DNA of 64,000 nucleotides, taken from assembly GCA_036873135.1 (NCBI GenBank), contig JAPTYO010000018.1:9291503-9355502 (forward strand), read 5' to 3'. A program made the translations under genes and the position numbers. Within the stretch, counting starts at the first letter, position 1, and every line of letters begins with the position of its first letter. The notes under the pieces were generated by a model, which ran no database searches, was not told where the DNA came from, and was given only the letters and a program-made list of their open reading frames with translations. This document shows, piece after piece, positions 34,085 through 46,339 of the stretch. Origin of the DNA: Clarkia xantiana subsp. parviflora (taxonomy: Eukaryota > Streptophyta > Magnoliopsida > Myrtales > Onagraceae).

Positions 34085-35990
34085 TAACATGTCGTGTTTT
34101 TTTTTAAAAAAAGTTTATCAGGCAAACCGTAAGTTTTTCTAACTGTGTAACTTTTATTTATTAGCATGCATCCCATTATATCTTAAAAAAAAAAATCATA
34201 TTTGCAGCATGTCTCTTAGGTAGAACTCTCATTTCAAACGTACGTTCCTTACTTACGTTTTTTAAATAAAACTCTTACCTAAATTTTGTTCTAAAATATG
34301 TGTTTCATGCGCATATTTAAAAAAAAAAAACCAGGTAAGTTGTAATTCATAATTAACGCATCATTCACGCATTGTTTTCAAAAAATATCTTCATGAGAAA
34401 TCTAACTCCCCTTTAGCTATTAGAGCTTCTAATTTTAAAACGCATTTTGTATACGTTACTTTCAGAAAAAAAACCAAAAAAGACATTCTTAGCTAAGTAG
34501 TTAATCCCTTAGTTGTAGATTTTTATTTGTAAACATGTGTTTCAGATGCATTGTTTTTTTTAAAAAAAACCTCTTACCTAAATTTTATTCTAAATATGCG
34601 TTTCAGGCGCATTATTTAAATAAAAAAAACTCTTCAGGTAAGTTGTAATTTTTGTTAGTACGTTACGTATGTATTACTTAAAAAAAACTTTTAGGAAAAA
34701 TTATAATTCCTCTATAGCTACTAGAGCTTCTAATTGCAAACGTGCATTCTGTATGCACCATTTAAAAAAACCTCTCGCCTGAATTTTTTATTTTAAACAT
34801 GCGTTTCATATGCATCATTTAAAAAAAACTCTTTAGGTAAGTTGTAATTTTGGTCAGTGTGTTGCGTATGCAAAAAAAACAAAACAAAACAAAAAAAAAG
34901 GAAAATTTGTAATTCCACTTTAATTGTAGAGCTTCTAATTTCGAACGTGCATTCCATATGCATCATTTTAAAAAACTTTTTAACTGAATTGTTTTATTTT
35001 TAATAATGCATCCAATATGCATTAATTTAAAAAAAACTTTTTAGATAAACCGTAAGCTCTCTTAGTTTTAGGGCTCTTTGTTTAAAAAAACATTTTATCT
35101 GAATTTTTAATCAAAAAATGTGCATATCATATGCATTATTTTCGAAAAAAACATTTCAGGTAAATAGTAATTTTCTTAGTTGTAGAACTTTTTTTTTTTA
35201 AGTTTGCATCTTGTATTTATTTTTGTGCATCTCATATGCATCCTTTAAAAAAAAAAATAAATCGCCTGATTCTTAATTTTGAGCAACCAAGATGCATTGA
35301 TTTTTTTTTCCTCATTAAAAAACCAAAAAAAATCTTTTCAGATAAGTTGTAAATTATCTTGACTGTAGAATTTCATCTCAAGTATGCATCTCATGTGCAT
35401 CGCATGTGCATTGTTTTAGGAAAAATAATATGTTGATAGACTGTATACATTCTTAGTCGTAGAACTTTTAGCTTCAAACATGTATTCCATGTGTTTGTTT
35501 CAAAACTACTTACCCTTTTTCATGTAAGTTGTAAAATTCTGTTAGTGCATTCAATGTGCATCATTTTTTAAAAAATTAGGAAAATTTGTAATTCCTTTTT
35601 GGCTCTTAGAGTTTTTAAATTCAAACATGAATTGCATATGCATCATTTTCAAAAAAACCTTTTTACCTGATTTTTTTTAAGCATGCATTCAATATGCATT
35701 ATTTTTTTTTATAAAAAAACATTTCAGGTAAATTGTGAGTTTTATTTTAGCTATAGAGCTTTCAAATTCACGCATGCATCTCAATTGCATTATTTTAAAA
35801 AAATCCACCTGAAATTTTCATTTCAAAATATGCATTTCATATGCATTATTCAGGTAAACTGTTGTAAGTTGTGAATTTCTTAAATAGAATTTTAACTTTC
35901 AAAAATGCATTTTATATGCGTCATTCAGGTAATATGTTGTAAGTTGTAACTTTCTTAACAGTAGAGTTTTAACTTTCGAGCATGCATGAG
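34085..35990 (+). repeat. E leader array with hairpin-framed CAGGTAAGT motifs
   Basis: About 12 diverged units of roughly 100-200 bp. A typical unit runs TTACCTGAATTT, a T-rich stretch, a TGCAT...ATATGCAT palindrome, an A-run, then TTCAGGTAAGTTGTAA, then 'tagagctt'. Donor-like copies: 34332, 34635, 34834, 35157, 35339, 35725, 35851, 35926. TTACCTGAA is the exact complement of TTCAGGTAA, so each unit can fold with the donor-like site in the stem. Confidence 0.85.
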
Positions 35991-37539
35991 CATTAAAAAA
36001 AAACTCAAAGTGTCATTCGTTTTTATCCAAGGTGTCTTGCACTTTTTTTGGCAAGATCGTCATTTCAACATTCGCATGAGCGAGCATTTAAAAAATGGGA
36101 TTTTTGATTCTTTTTTTAGAAAATAGTTTAACTGTGCAGTTGAGTGCTACTATTCGAGTTTAAACAAAGGACGATAAAACCTTTTTGAAAAGAACTTTGT
36201 TTTGAGCATTTGTCCTGCGTTCGAGCCAGATAATGCACTCAGCAAACTCAGTAAACTCCATGATGGCGCAAAACACATTTGATCATAAATTTTGATTCCT
36301 TTTTTTTAAAAAAAATAATAATCAAAATTATGAAATGAATGACATTAGAGTTTTCAAAAAAATCATACATGATTTCTCATATTCTCTACACTGATTTTTC
36401 ATTCACTCTTTTCAGGTACCCTTGGTTAAGGTATCATGTACACATAAGTTATGCCGGCTAAATGGGGCAACAAAAAAAGAACATGCAGTCATCCAGTTGC
36501 ACAAGGAACAACTCGCACACTCGAGATATCTAACGCTGAGGTCGGATGACCACTTCAACCAATGCCGCAACCGTGTGAAATGTGAGCGCATCGAAGAGTT
36601 TCTATGAAAAATTTCACCTACCATGTGTGAAATTCATACGCTTTCCAAGACGAGGTATACAACCGTTATGTGGCCAGGTTTAAACCATTCAGCAGTAACC
36701 ATGGGGCATCTCCCATTGAGATCGGACGTGTCAGGAGTAAGAAAATTTCAAGAGATCATCGAGTATCCCGTGATGATTCAATATGCCGATCAATGTAACT
36801 TGACTCGATCAACCGAATCCTTTTCCGAAAAAAAGTTCTGAAATTTTCAGTCTGCCACTAGGGGCATGTACTTTTCAGTAGGTGTACATATACAAGTTGT
36901 GGAGCAGGAGAATCAGGACAAGCAGCAGGTCCAGTCGCATAGCGAGCACATTGCCCACTGAAAAATCCAACTCCCATGTAAGAGAATTTGTGATCATTTT
37001 TATCCCCGAAATTTGAGTTTTTCCTTACTCATTGTGCAGTTTGGATAATCATCCAAATCAAAACTCCTGAAGAGCACATCTCGTGTACGGCCCTTCGCTC
37101 GCTGACCATTCTTATGCCAGCTATCGAATTTATCCCAGATACCTCGGACGATATCTATGCCTAAGTTTACCATCTGCGGACTACTGTGCCAAACTCAACA
37201 CCATTCATGTGTGTTCATTAATCAGGCTATTCATCCAGCATGCGACGAGCCTAACTCGTCAGGTGTTAGCCATGGGGCATCCTCAGACGAGATCAAGCAA
37301 TAGTCGGGGCATTTGAGAAGCCGAGAGAATAAGTCATTATTTATCTCATCCATTGATCGTAGGATCCATCCAGGGCGTCGACACGACCGACGTATTTTGA
37401 CCAATAAACTGAGTCATTCTCTAGAAGATGTTTTGAATTAGAAATCTCCAATATGCCACTAGGGGCATGTAAATAACTGTTGTTAATTATTTGCGGTAAA
37501 TTTTCTTTAAAAAATAAAAAAAGAGAGAAAAAAATGAAT
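35991..37539 (+). other. E internal region, no ORF
   Basis: Low-coding sequence. A pyrimidine-rich acceptor-like stretch ending TTTTCAG is at about 36407-36414. Two diverged copies of a block end in 'gccactaggggcatgta' (36852-36870 and 37454-37472). Short open frames here have no recognisable domain. Confidence 0.55.
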
Positions 37540-38287
37540 TCCCGCTAGGTTAAAAACCTGTAAAGACGACCTAGGCAAAAGTCAGGGAGAGGGGCATGAT
37601 CGAAAACCCACAGGGGCAGTCATGGCAAAAGTGAGATGAAAAAAGAAAAAAAGCAAAAAAAAAAATTCATTAGGGTCACAGCCGCCCTTTAATTGGCTAC
37701 CGAGAAAAATAAAGAGAGCATTCATGCAAGTCTTATGAGAGCAGTGGAGAAATAAAAGGGTCATAGTTGTCCCTAAATCAACTACAAATAAGAAGGGTCA
37801 CAGTCGTCCCTAAATCGATTACAAAAAAGGGCCATAGCCACCCTCCAAACGGCTACAAATAAAAGAGTGACCCGCAAACACTGTGAGGGCGGGAGAATAA
37901 AAAGGGCCACAGTTGTCCCTAAAATGACTACAAAGAAAGGGTCACAGCCACCCTCCAAACGGCTACAAATAAAATAGTATTCTCGTGAATCTTGTGAGGC
38001 CGGGAAATTATTTAAAAGGGCCACAGTCACCCATCAAACGGCTACAGACATAGAGTAATCTCGCGACATCAAAGGGCCACAGACGTCCCTAAAACGGCTA
38101 CAAATCAAAAGCACTCTCGCAACATCGAAGGCAGGAAATGAGTGAAAGGGCCACAGTCACCCTTAAAATGGCTACATACAAAGAGTGTTCCCTGAACCCT
38201 GAGAGGAGGGGAAATTGTTGAAAGGGCCACAGCTACCCTCAAAATGGCTACATATAAAGAGTATTACCGTGAGTCTTGTGAGGCCGA
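37540..38287 (+). repeat. E array with GGGCCACAG...GGCTAC units, left part
   Basis: About nine diverged units of about 60-90 bp built on 'aaagggccacag', 'ccaccctccaaacggctac' and 'aaataaa'. Interrupted by D at 38288 and resumed at 45777. Confidence 0.88.
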
Positions 38288-39024
38288 TGTTGGATCACGG
38301 TCGAAGCTCCGTTACGTTCTTGACGGAAACTTGAACTCCTGAGCTCCGCGTAATCCTGCAAAAGGGGATGACCTGAGCGGTGACCCAGAATCCCTCTCCG
38401 ATGCTTAAATGAGAGTATGAACGATGGGGTGGATAGCAGTAATCTAATGTTCGTATTAGAATGTGTGATTTCTGAGGTAACTTCCTCCTTTATATAGGAG
38501 GAGAAGTTACCTCAGTTACCTGTAACCGCGCCTGGCAGTTTACCCACGTTCGGTATATCTCGTTCAAGATTCCGTGTATCTCGCCCCACGCTCTGCGTAT
38601 CTCGCCCACGCTCCGCGTATCTCGGGCACGCCCTGCGTATCTCGGGGGAGTTTATCCATATCTCAACCGTTTCCCCACTACTCTATCTAGTAGGCGGGTT
38701 TCTTGGTCTTATCCTCTGATCACAAGTCCCGATCCATATCGGGGACTCCAGAATTGTCTCATTCTAGGTCACCACCCAGGACCCCTCGTCCCACGGGACA
38801 GGGTCAGCATTCTCGGGGCTTTATTATCGGGGCCTTCTCAAAGGCATATCGGGGCCTACTCAGAGGCTTCTCGTCGGGAGCATTCAGCTCATATATCGGG
38901 ACCGATCTCGTCGGGACCTTTCGTACTGGGCTTCTGGGCCTTCCAGGCCTTTCGCGAGGCCCACTAAGCTTAGCCGCCGTTTATTGACTGTTAACGGGGC
39001 TAAAGATTCCATCGGAACCCATCA
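38288..39024 (-). repeat. 3' LTR of D (737 bp)
   Basis: TGTTGGATCACGG...GGAACCCATCA in plus reading. TATATAAAGG promoter on minus near 38489-38500. Subrepeats 'cgtatctcgcccacg' at about 38555-38650. Confidence 0.95.
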
Positions 39025-39780
39025 TTTGCACCCAAGACATGAGGGACTTATAGTCCGTCGTGTCTTCCAATCCCGGACCTTCCGACATCATCGTCAAAGG
39101 CTTTCATCTTCAGACCTCCCGATATTACCATCGGAGGCTTTTACCTTGGGTGCAACTCTTTAATCACAGAGCTTCTCGCTCACGATTCCTCGAGACTCTA
39201 AGGACAGTTGCCAAATCCGAGGAGACTCCTCGGTTACTCCACCATTAAATGCAAGGGATGATGAAACGACGCCTAAGCAGGCATGACTGCTGCTTTCTCG
39301 GGACCTCGCCACTTAAGGTTTCTCGTCCATGCCGTTCAAGGCAATTTCGCACATCACTTAAGATGATTTTATCGTACCATTTAAGGCTTTTTATCGTGTC
39401 ATTCTAGACGACTTAATCATACCCCTTAAGGCTTTTTGCTGCATCATAAAGACGACTTACTCGGACCCCTTAGGGCTTTTATTCATACCTAGGCTTTTTG
39501 TTGCGCCATAAAGACGACTTAATCATACCTCGTAAGGCTTTTGTTCTTACCTCGGAAGGCTTTTTATCGCGCCATAAAGATGACTTAATCGTACCTCGTA
39601 AGGCTTTTTAATCATACCTCGGAAGGCTTTTATCGCGTCCTTTAAGACGACTTACTCGTACCTCAGAAGGCTTTTTAATCGTACCTCAGAAGGCTTTAAT
39701 CGTGTCATCGGATCAATCGATAGATAACTTGCGCCATTCGCGGCGACTTAACATCACGCACCACTTAAGGCGACTTAGGA
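39025..39780 (-). repeat. 3' UTR of D with tandem repeats
   Basis: The first 300 bases next to the LTR are noncoding and related to the end of B (4560-4757), including the polypurine-like TTGGGTGCAAA. From about 39330 to 39780 a diverged array of units of about 35-40 bp ('cataaagacgacttaatc' plus 'acctcgtaaggcttttt') runs up to the integrase stop. Neither the aORF nor its promoter is present. Confidence 0.8.
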
Positions 39781-41803
39781 TCAAACATGACATTTCTTCA
39801 AGTGTGCGCCACTGAAAGAATGTTTCAACGTCTTGCCATCAAGGTCTTCTAACTTGTACGCATTCGGGGCTGGCATCCCTACGATCTTGTAAGGTCCCTC
39901 CCATTTCGGTGACAGCTTGTTGATCCGATCTTGATAGACGAACTCATTCCTCCGCCAAACAAGTTCTCCAACGAAGAATTGTCGGGACTTGACCCGCCGA
40001 TTATAGTACCTTGCTGTTGCCAGACGCATCCGGGCCCGAACTTCATCAGCCTTCCACCTTTTCTCTTCGAGAAAGTCCAAGTCTAGACATCTCATTTCTT
40101 CATTCGTCAGAGGCTCATAATACCTCCTGCGATGGGACGCCACCGCTATCTCCACGGGAGGCACTGTCTCCGTGCCATAAACGAGGCCAAACGGAGTCTC
40201 CCCCGTCGATTGCTTGGGTGTTGTTCTAACAGCCCACAGCATGTTTTCAAGCTCATCTAGCCAACGACCCTGCAAGGCATAGACCCTCTTCTTCAAGCCA
40301 TCCATTACGATCTTGTTGGCTGATTCCACTTGCCCATTTGTTTGAGCATGGTGGACCGAAGCTGTCCGATGCTCGATGTTCAATTCCTCCAGATACTCCT
40401 TCAACTGAGCCCCATTGAACGGAGGACCATTATCACTGATCAACGCTTGAGGAACCCCGTACCGGGATACGATTTGAGTCTGGAGAAACTTGACGATCTG
40501 TTGCCCCGTCGTCTTGGCCAACGCCTTAGCCTCTATCCACTTCGAAAAGTAATCAATGGCTACAAGTAAGTACTTGCACTGACCTTTTGCTTGCGGAAGG
40601 GGTCCCACCAAGTCGATGCCCCACTGCGCGAAGGGCCAAGCAGTCCTGATGGACATCAAGTCCGCGGCAGGAGCCACGATATTCGGAGCGTACCTCTGGC
40701 ATGCATCATAAGATTGGACAATCGCTGTCGCTTCCTTGTTCATCGAAGGCCAATAGTAGCCTAAATTCAGTGCTTTCCTCACAATGGATCGGGCCCCTTC
40801 ATGACAGGCCGCGATTCCTTCGTGCAACTCTCTCAGGATCCGATTCGTATCAGGCTCCGCCACACATTTCAGAAAAGGCTTTACATGCCCCCTCTTGTAT
40901 AACTGGTTGTCCACCATCGCGTAGTTGCTCAAGATTCGACGCAACCTAACAGCTGCCACTTCATCGTCCGGGAGTGCCCCCGTAGTCAAGTATGTGACAA
41001 TCGGGGTCATCCATGTGGATTTCTCTTCTTCCTCCGATCCCACTTCAATAGCACATACCTCTGACGGATCGATGGTTGAGATAATCACCCTCTCCAGAAA
41101 GTGCACCTTCCGATCTACACCTAGGGCAAACTTACTTAAGGCGTCTGCCTCCGCGTTTTCTTCCCTCGTGATTGCTTCAATGTCGAAGCTTTTGAAGCTT
41201 CCCTTCAAAGTCTGCACCTCGTGTAAATACTTCCTCATTGTCGGGTTCTTCGCCTCATAAATCCCCTGGACTTGATTCACGATCAGGCTAGCATCACACT
41301 TCACCATTAAATGATCGAATCCCGTACCCTTGGCGATTTTAAGGCCCGTGATGAGAGCCTCATACTCAGCTACATTGTTGGTGGCCCTAAACGTCAAGGC
41401 CAAGGCATATCGCAGGAGCTCGCCTCCACCGGGCGGTATCAATTCAAATCCTGTCCCTGATCCTTCTACACTTGATGAACCATCAGTGTACATCTCCCAG
41501 GTGTTCTCCTCATTTGGCTGTTCTGATTGTTCTGCTATCGGTACCTCCATGGCTGCCCCCTCTACAGGACCCGCTTCTTCCAGATCGGGTACTGTAGACT
41601 CTGCTATGAAGTCCGCCAATGCCTGGCCCTTAATAGCTGTTCTCGGGGCAAAGTGAATACGGAACTCCGTAAGCTCGACTGCCCATTTCACCAATCTCCC
41701 CGACGCCTCCGGTCGGTTCAAAAAGTGCTTCAAGGGCTGATTAGTTAACACTGTAATCTCATGGGCATGGAAGTAAGGCCTTAGCTTTCGAGCAGCAATA
41801 ATC
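39781..41803 (-). pseudogene. Element D RNase H and integrase
   Basis: Open for 656 codons (41751-39781). RNase H: TDGSSSVEGSGTGF, TNNVAEYEALITGLK (Glu), VKCDASLIVNQVQG. Integrase: HEGIAACHEGA ... SYDACQRYAP, where the first Cys of the CxxC pair is Tyr (Cys in C and H), which would weaken the zinc site; then GIDLVGPLP (Asp), ISDNGPPF (Asp), NGQVESANK (Glu), and a GPYKIVGMPAPNAYKLEDL tail. The upstream junction at about 41803 is a deletion of roughly 330 nt that removes the RT connection, so RT and this part do not join in frame. D reads GRLVKWAVEL where C and H have a stop. Confidence 0.9.
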
Positions 41804-42985
41804 CTGAACCTCCCGATGGGTTTTCGGAGACTGCATCTCCTCGATTGCTCTCAGCTTCTCGGGATTCACCTCGATTCCTCTTTGGCTCACCATAAAGCCC
41901 AGGAATTTCCCCGAGTTGACTCCGAAAGCACACTTGTCCGAATTCAAACGAACCTGGTGAAACTTCATCCGCTCAAACGCCACCGCCAAGTTGCGGACAT
42001 GGTCTCCCGCCTGTCGGGACTTCACTAACATGTCATCCACATAAGCCTCCATGGTCTTTCCCAGCATGTCCCCGAAAAACTTGTTCACCATCCTCTGGTA
42101 AGTTGCTCCAGCATTGACCAGCCCAAAGGGCATAACGTCATAGTGATAGCCATCACTATCAGCATAGAAGGCTGTGTGGGGGGCATCCTCCTTCGCCATC
42201 TTGATCTGGTTATAACCAGAATAAGCATCCATGAAGCTCAGCAGCTCATGTCCCGACGTGGCATCCACCAACTGGTCGATTCTCGGGAGCGGATAGCAGT
42301 CTTTTGGGCAAGCTTTGTTCAAGTCGCGGAAGTCGACACACATCCGCCACTTCCCGTTACTCTTCCTCACCAGGACCGGGTTAGCGACACAAGTCTGGAA
42401 TCGGAGCTCCTTGATGAATCCAGTGTCGAGCAACCTGCCCACCTCCTGCTGGATCGCGATCCTCTTGTCCGCGCCCATCGGACGCCTCTTCTGCGCGATA
42501 GGCTTGATCGCGGGATCAATCTTCAGCTCGTGCACAATCACGTCGGGGCTGATTCCTGGCATATCGCTCGGGGACCAGGCAAACAGCTCCTTGAACTCCT
42601 TCAGGAGCTCGATCAATTCTCGGGCTCTTTCCTCCGACAAAGCAGACCCGATCTTCACTCTTCTTTGAGGTCCGTCAATCTCGACCTCTTTCAGATCTTC
42701 CATGGGGGCAGGACGCCCAAACTCCTTTCGAGGATCGGCATCAGTCTGAAGGATAGCCATAACTTCCCTCCTTCTCCTCCGGGTGGTGCTTACATAACAC
42801 CTTCTGGATGCCACCTGGTCACCTTTGACCTCCCCAACTCCATTTTCAGTCGGGAACTTCGTCTTCTGGTGGACGGTCGAGGCGACTGCCATGGGAGGGT
42901 TGATGGTGGTCCTCCCGATGATAGCGTTGTACGTCCCCGCAGACTCTACCACGACGAAATCCACGTTCCGCCTTTCCACTTTCCA
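41804..42985 (-). pseudogene. Element D reverse transcriptase
   Basis: Open from the protease side through RT: PIAQKRRPMGADKRI, KWRMCVDFRDLNKACPKDC, FMDAYSGYNQIKMAKED, MPFGLVNAGATYQRMVNK, AYVDDMLVKSRQ (YVDD), FLGFMVSQRGIEVNPEKLRA. It ends at SPKTHREVQ where about 110 residues present in C and H (LNGRLAAMNRFLSKASDRS onward) are lost. The catalytic motifs are intact, but the thumb/connection is gone. Confidence 0.9.
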
Positions 42986-44980
42986 GCCACTGCGTCAGGT
43001 CATTCTTCGTCTTTCCCATGGCTTCCAAGGCGTCCATGAACAGAATGTCGGAGGAGCTCCCTCCGTCTATCAGGATCCGCTTCATCTCGAATCCATCCAC
43101 ATCCAAGGTCACGACCAAGGCGTCATCGTGGGGGCTCTCCACGCCTATCAGGTCCTCAGCTGAGAAAGAGATCACCATTTCTTCTTTCAAAGTCCACGAT
43201 CGGGACCTCTTTCCTAATACCACGGCAGCAGAAATACGGGAAGCGTAATTCTCCCGAGAAGCGGAGGTATCACCTCCCGCCGCCATTCCTCCATGAATGA
43301 CATTGATGGTTCCCCGCCTCTCCTTATGGGCACCGGAGGATTCCGGCTCAACCTTCTTCTTCTTTGGAGATCGTTCGCGGGACTTGGAACGAGACCGCGA
43401 TCGAGTTTTGGAACGGGATCGGCACCGTCCCCTACTAACAAACTCCTTAAGCGTCCCCTTCTGGATCAGCTTCTCTATCTCCTTCTTCAGCTCCCGACAG
43501 TTATCTGTGGGGTGACCATTAGCTCGGTGGTACCGACAGTAAAGATTAGAGCGACCTCCCAAGAATTCACCCTCTTTCCTCGGGGGTATCGGGCGAGACC
43601 CTGCCGATCCATCACTGCTAGCACGGAGGTCATCGAACTGTTGAGAGGAACAGGGCGACCTTCTCGGTTATCCTTCCTCGGAGGACGTTCGTCCTCCCTT
43701 CTATCGGGGCGACCACGGCTCCTACTTCCCTCCGATTTGTCGCTCCCTTTGCGATCATCCGACAGCTTGGACGATGGCTTTCCTCTTCCTGACTTCGGAG
43801 GATCAAGCTCTCCGGCAGCAATCTTCTACTCCTGCACATCGATTTGCTGCTTCACCCTTGCTTGCAAAGCCTCCATACTCCACACAGCCTTCGCGACCAC
43901 ACTATGCATCAGATCGGAACCATAAGGAGCAGTCAGGTTCCGAAGGAAGGTGCGGATGGTCTCTCCCTCCGATATCTCCTCGTCAATCTCTGCGGCACTA
44001 GTAGTGAACTGTTGGTAGTAATACGCCAACGATTCGTCAGATCTCTGCATCACCTGGGTCAAAGACCTCACGCTCTTCAAGAGGCGCCTTCGACCCTGAT
44101 ACTGCTTGATGAAGCGGTCGTGCATATCGGCCCAGCAAGTAATACTTCCTGGCGGTAGGCTGAAAAACCACGTCATGGCCCTTTCTCCCAATGTGATCGG
44201 GAACAGCGAACACACGAGGTCATCATTCACGGTCCTACCCATATAGTCCTGGACATGCCTCTGAACATGGCGGACCGGGTCCCATTCACCATCGTACTCC
44301 TTGATGGTCGGAATACCTAGCCCTGGCGGGGCGAAAGTATCTATCAGCCGTGGAACAAAAGGATGAGTAGATCGGTCCCTCAGCTCCGATGTCATATGCT
44401 TCTGGTCGCCCATGCAGATGTTGACGATCTTCACCACCTGATCGGGGGTGATAGGGCCATTTAGGGGAATGGTCCTGTGTTGCACTGGTCCGGGACCGTC
44501 GACCACGAACTTTTCCGAGTGTGCGGGTTCCTTACCCTTATTCCTCTGAACCTCCTGTTCCTCTTGAACCTCCCTCGGAGGAGGTGGAGGCAACTCCTCC
44601 CGTGGAGGTAACTCTTCTCCCCTCTTGGCAGCCTCTCTCTTGTCCAGCAAAGCCTCCATGGCCGCCAAGAACATGGGCATAGCATCTGCTATTGCTTTAG
44701 CCAACTCCGGGTTTGAGGAAGCACCTACCTCTCTCCGCGGGATTTCCTCTCTGTGCACCACCGGATTTGGAGGAGCATTCACCTCCCTTCTCGGGATATC
44801 CTCCCTATTCACCGCCATGTCTCGGAATGAGACCTCATAATCTTCACCATGCCCCCCTGTCTGAGAAACAGCAGGGTGCTCACCTTGTTCAGCAGCATGC
44901 TCCGGCAACGTGGAATTCACAGTTCCAGCAGGGCGAGAACTGCCGGCCTGGACTTGCTTCTTCTTGCCACCACCAGCCAT
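42986..44980 (-). pseudogene. Element D gag and protease
   Basis: Likely start ATG 44980 (MAGGGKKKQ), after the PBS. Gag is open to a TAG near 43829 (VQE-stop; C and H read VQES) and includes WFFSLPPGSITCWADMHDRF and the LLKSVRSLTQVMQ helix. Beyond it the frame changes near 43600; then come a YCRYHRANGHPTDNC knuckle, an Arg/Ser-rich tract and a protease with LIDGGSSSDILF. About 90 bp following MGKTK is deleted (junction near 42990), shifting the frame into RT. Confidence 0.9.
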
Positions 44981-45015
44981 CGATCTAGTAGAAACTATTG
45001 TGACTTTTTGTAAGT

Positions 45016-45033
45016 TTCCCACAGACGGTGCCA
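45016..45033 (-). other. Primer-binding site of D
   Basis: Minus strand TGGCACCGTCTGTGGGAA, one C-to-T change from the TGGCGCC of A, C and H. Confidence 0.75.
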
Positions 45034-45034
45034 A

Positions 45035-45771
45035 TATTGGATCACGGTCGAAGCTCCGTTACGTTCTTGACGGAAACTTGAACTCCTGAGCTCCGCGTAA
45101 TCCTGCAAAAGGGGATGACCTGGGTGGTGACCCAGAATCCCTCTCCGATGCTTAAATGAGAGTATGAACGATGGGGTGGATAGCAGTAATCTAATGTTCG
45201 TATTAGAATGTGTGTTTTCTGAGGTAACTTCCTCCTTTATATAGGAGGAGAAGTTACCTCAGTTACCTGTAACCGCGCCTGGCAGTTTACCCACGTTCCG
45301 TATATCTCGTTCAAGATTCCGTGTATCTCGCCCCACGCTCCGCGTATCTCGCCCACGCTCCGCGTATCTCGGGCACGCCCTGCGTATCTCGGGGGAGTTT
45401 ATCCATATCTCAACTATTTCCCCACTACTCTATCTAGTAGGCGGGTTTCTTGGTCTTATCCTCTGATCACAAGTCCCGATCCATATCGGGGACTCCAGAG
45501 TTGTCTCATTCTAGGTCACCACCCAGGACCCCTCATCCCACAGGACAGGGTCAGCATTCTCGGGGCTTTATTATCGGGGCCTTCTCAAAGGCATATCGGG
45601 GCCTACTCAGAGGCTTCTCGTCGGGAGCATTCAGCTCATATATCGGGACCGATCTCGTCGGGACCTTTCGTACTGGGCTTCTGGGCCTTCCAGGCCTTTC
45701 GCGAGGCCCACTAAGCTTAGCCGCCGTTTATTGACTGTTAACGGGGCTAACGATTACATCGGAACCCATCA
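45035..45771 (-). repeat. 5' LTR of D (737 bp)
   Basis: Starts TATTGGATC (family form TGTTGGATC) and ends CCCATCA. The partner is 38288-39024. Confidence 0.95.
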
Positions 45772-45776
45772 GCCGA

Positions 45777-46339
45777 GAAATCATTTGAAAGGGTCACAGC
45801 CACCCTTAAAACGGCTATGAATCAAAAGAGCGCTCCCGGAACATCGACGACGGAAAATAAATAAAAGGGCCACAGCCACCCTCCAAATGGCTACAAATCA
45901 AAAGAGCTCTCGCGACATTGAAGATAGTGAGGAAAGGGTCACAGCCACCTTCCAAATGGCTACAAATACTCTAGCATCGAGACGGGAAATAAAGTACGGG
46001 TCACAGCCACCGTTTAATCGGCTACCAAAAAACAAGAGTGCTTCCGTTAGGTTGAAAACCCGAAAGGGCAGCCTAGGCAAAATTAGGAAATGAGGGGCAT
46101 GATAGCAACTTCAGAAATTGCAATCATGGCAAAAGGAGAGAAAATAAAATCCCGATGGAATGAAAACCCCAAGGGGAAATCCATGCAAAAATTAGGGAAA
46201 CCGAGGGGCACGGTCTAAAATTTTGACCGTGGCAAAAGAAAAGAATATGAGAGATTAAAAAAAAAAAAAAAAAGATCCCGCTAAGTTGTCGTGTCATGCG
46301 CAATTTAGGCAAAAATTAGGGACATGCATTCAAGTCGTC
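45777..46339 (+). repeat. E array, right part, and spacer
   Basis: Continuation of the GGGCCACAG...GGCTAC units to about 46060, then two or three longer units with 'gaggggcat(g/c)(a/g)' and 'aaaattaggaaa', and a 17-A run near 46258-46274. Confidence 0.85.

Larger units (their letters stand above)
38288..45771 (-). mobile_element. Element D: full-length Tat retrotransposon, internally deleted
   Basis: Both LTRs are present and 737 bp long (38288-39024 and 45035-45771), flanked by a perfect 5-bp duplication GCCGA (38283-38287 and 45772-45776) inside the array of E. Between them in minus order: PBS, gag, protease, RT, RNase H, integrase, 3' UTR repeats. About a dozen substitutions and no length change separate the LTRs (roughly 1.8 percent). 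Deletions in protease (near 42990) and in the RT-RNase H connection (near 41803), and nonsense and frameshift changes in gag, make it non-autonomous. It has no aORF. Confidence 0.95.

Noticed and set aside
36412..36841. Small frames in the E internal region
   Set aside because: 60-72 codons, no recognisable motif, overlapping on both strands; not supported as genes.
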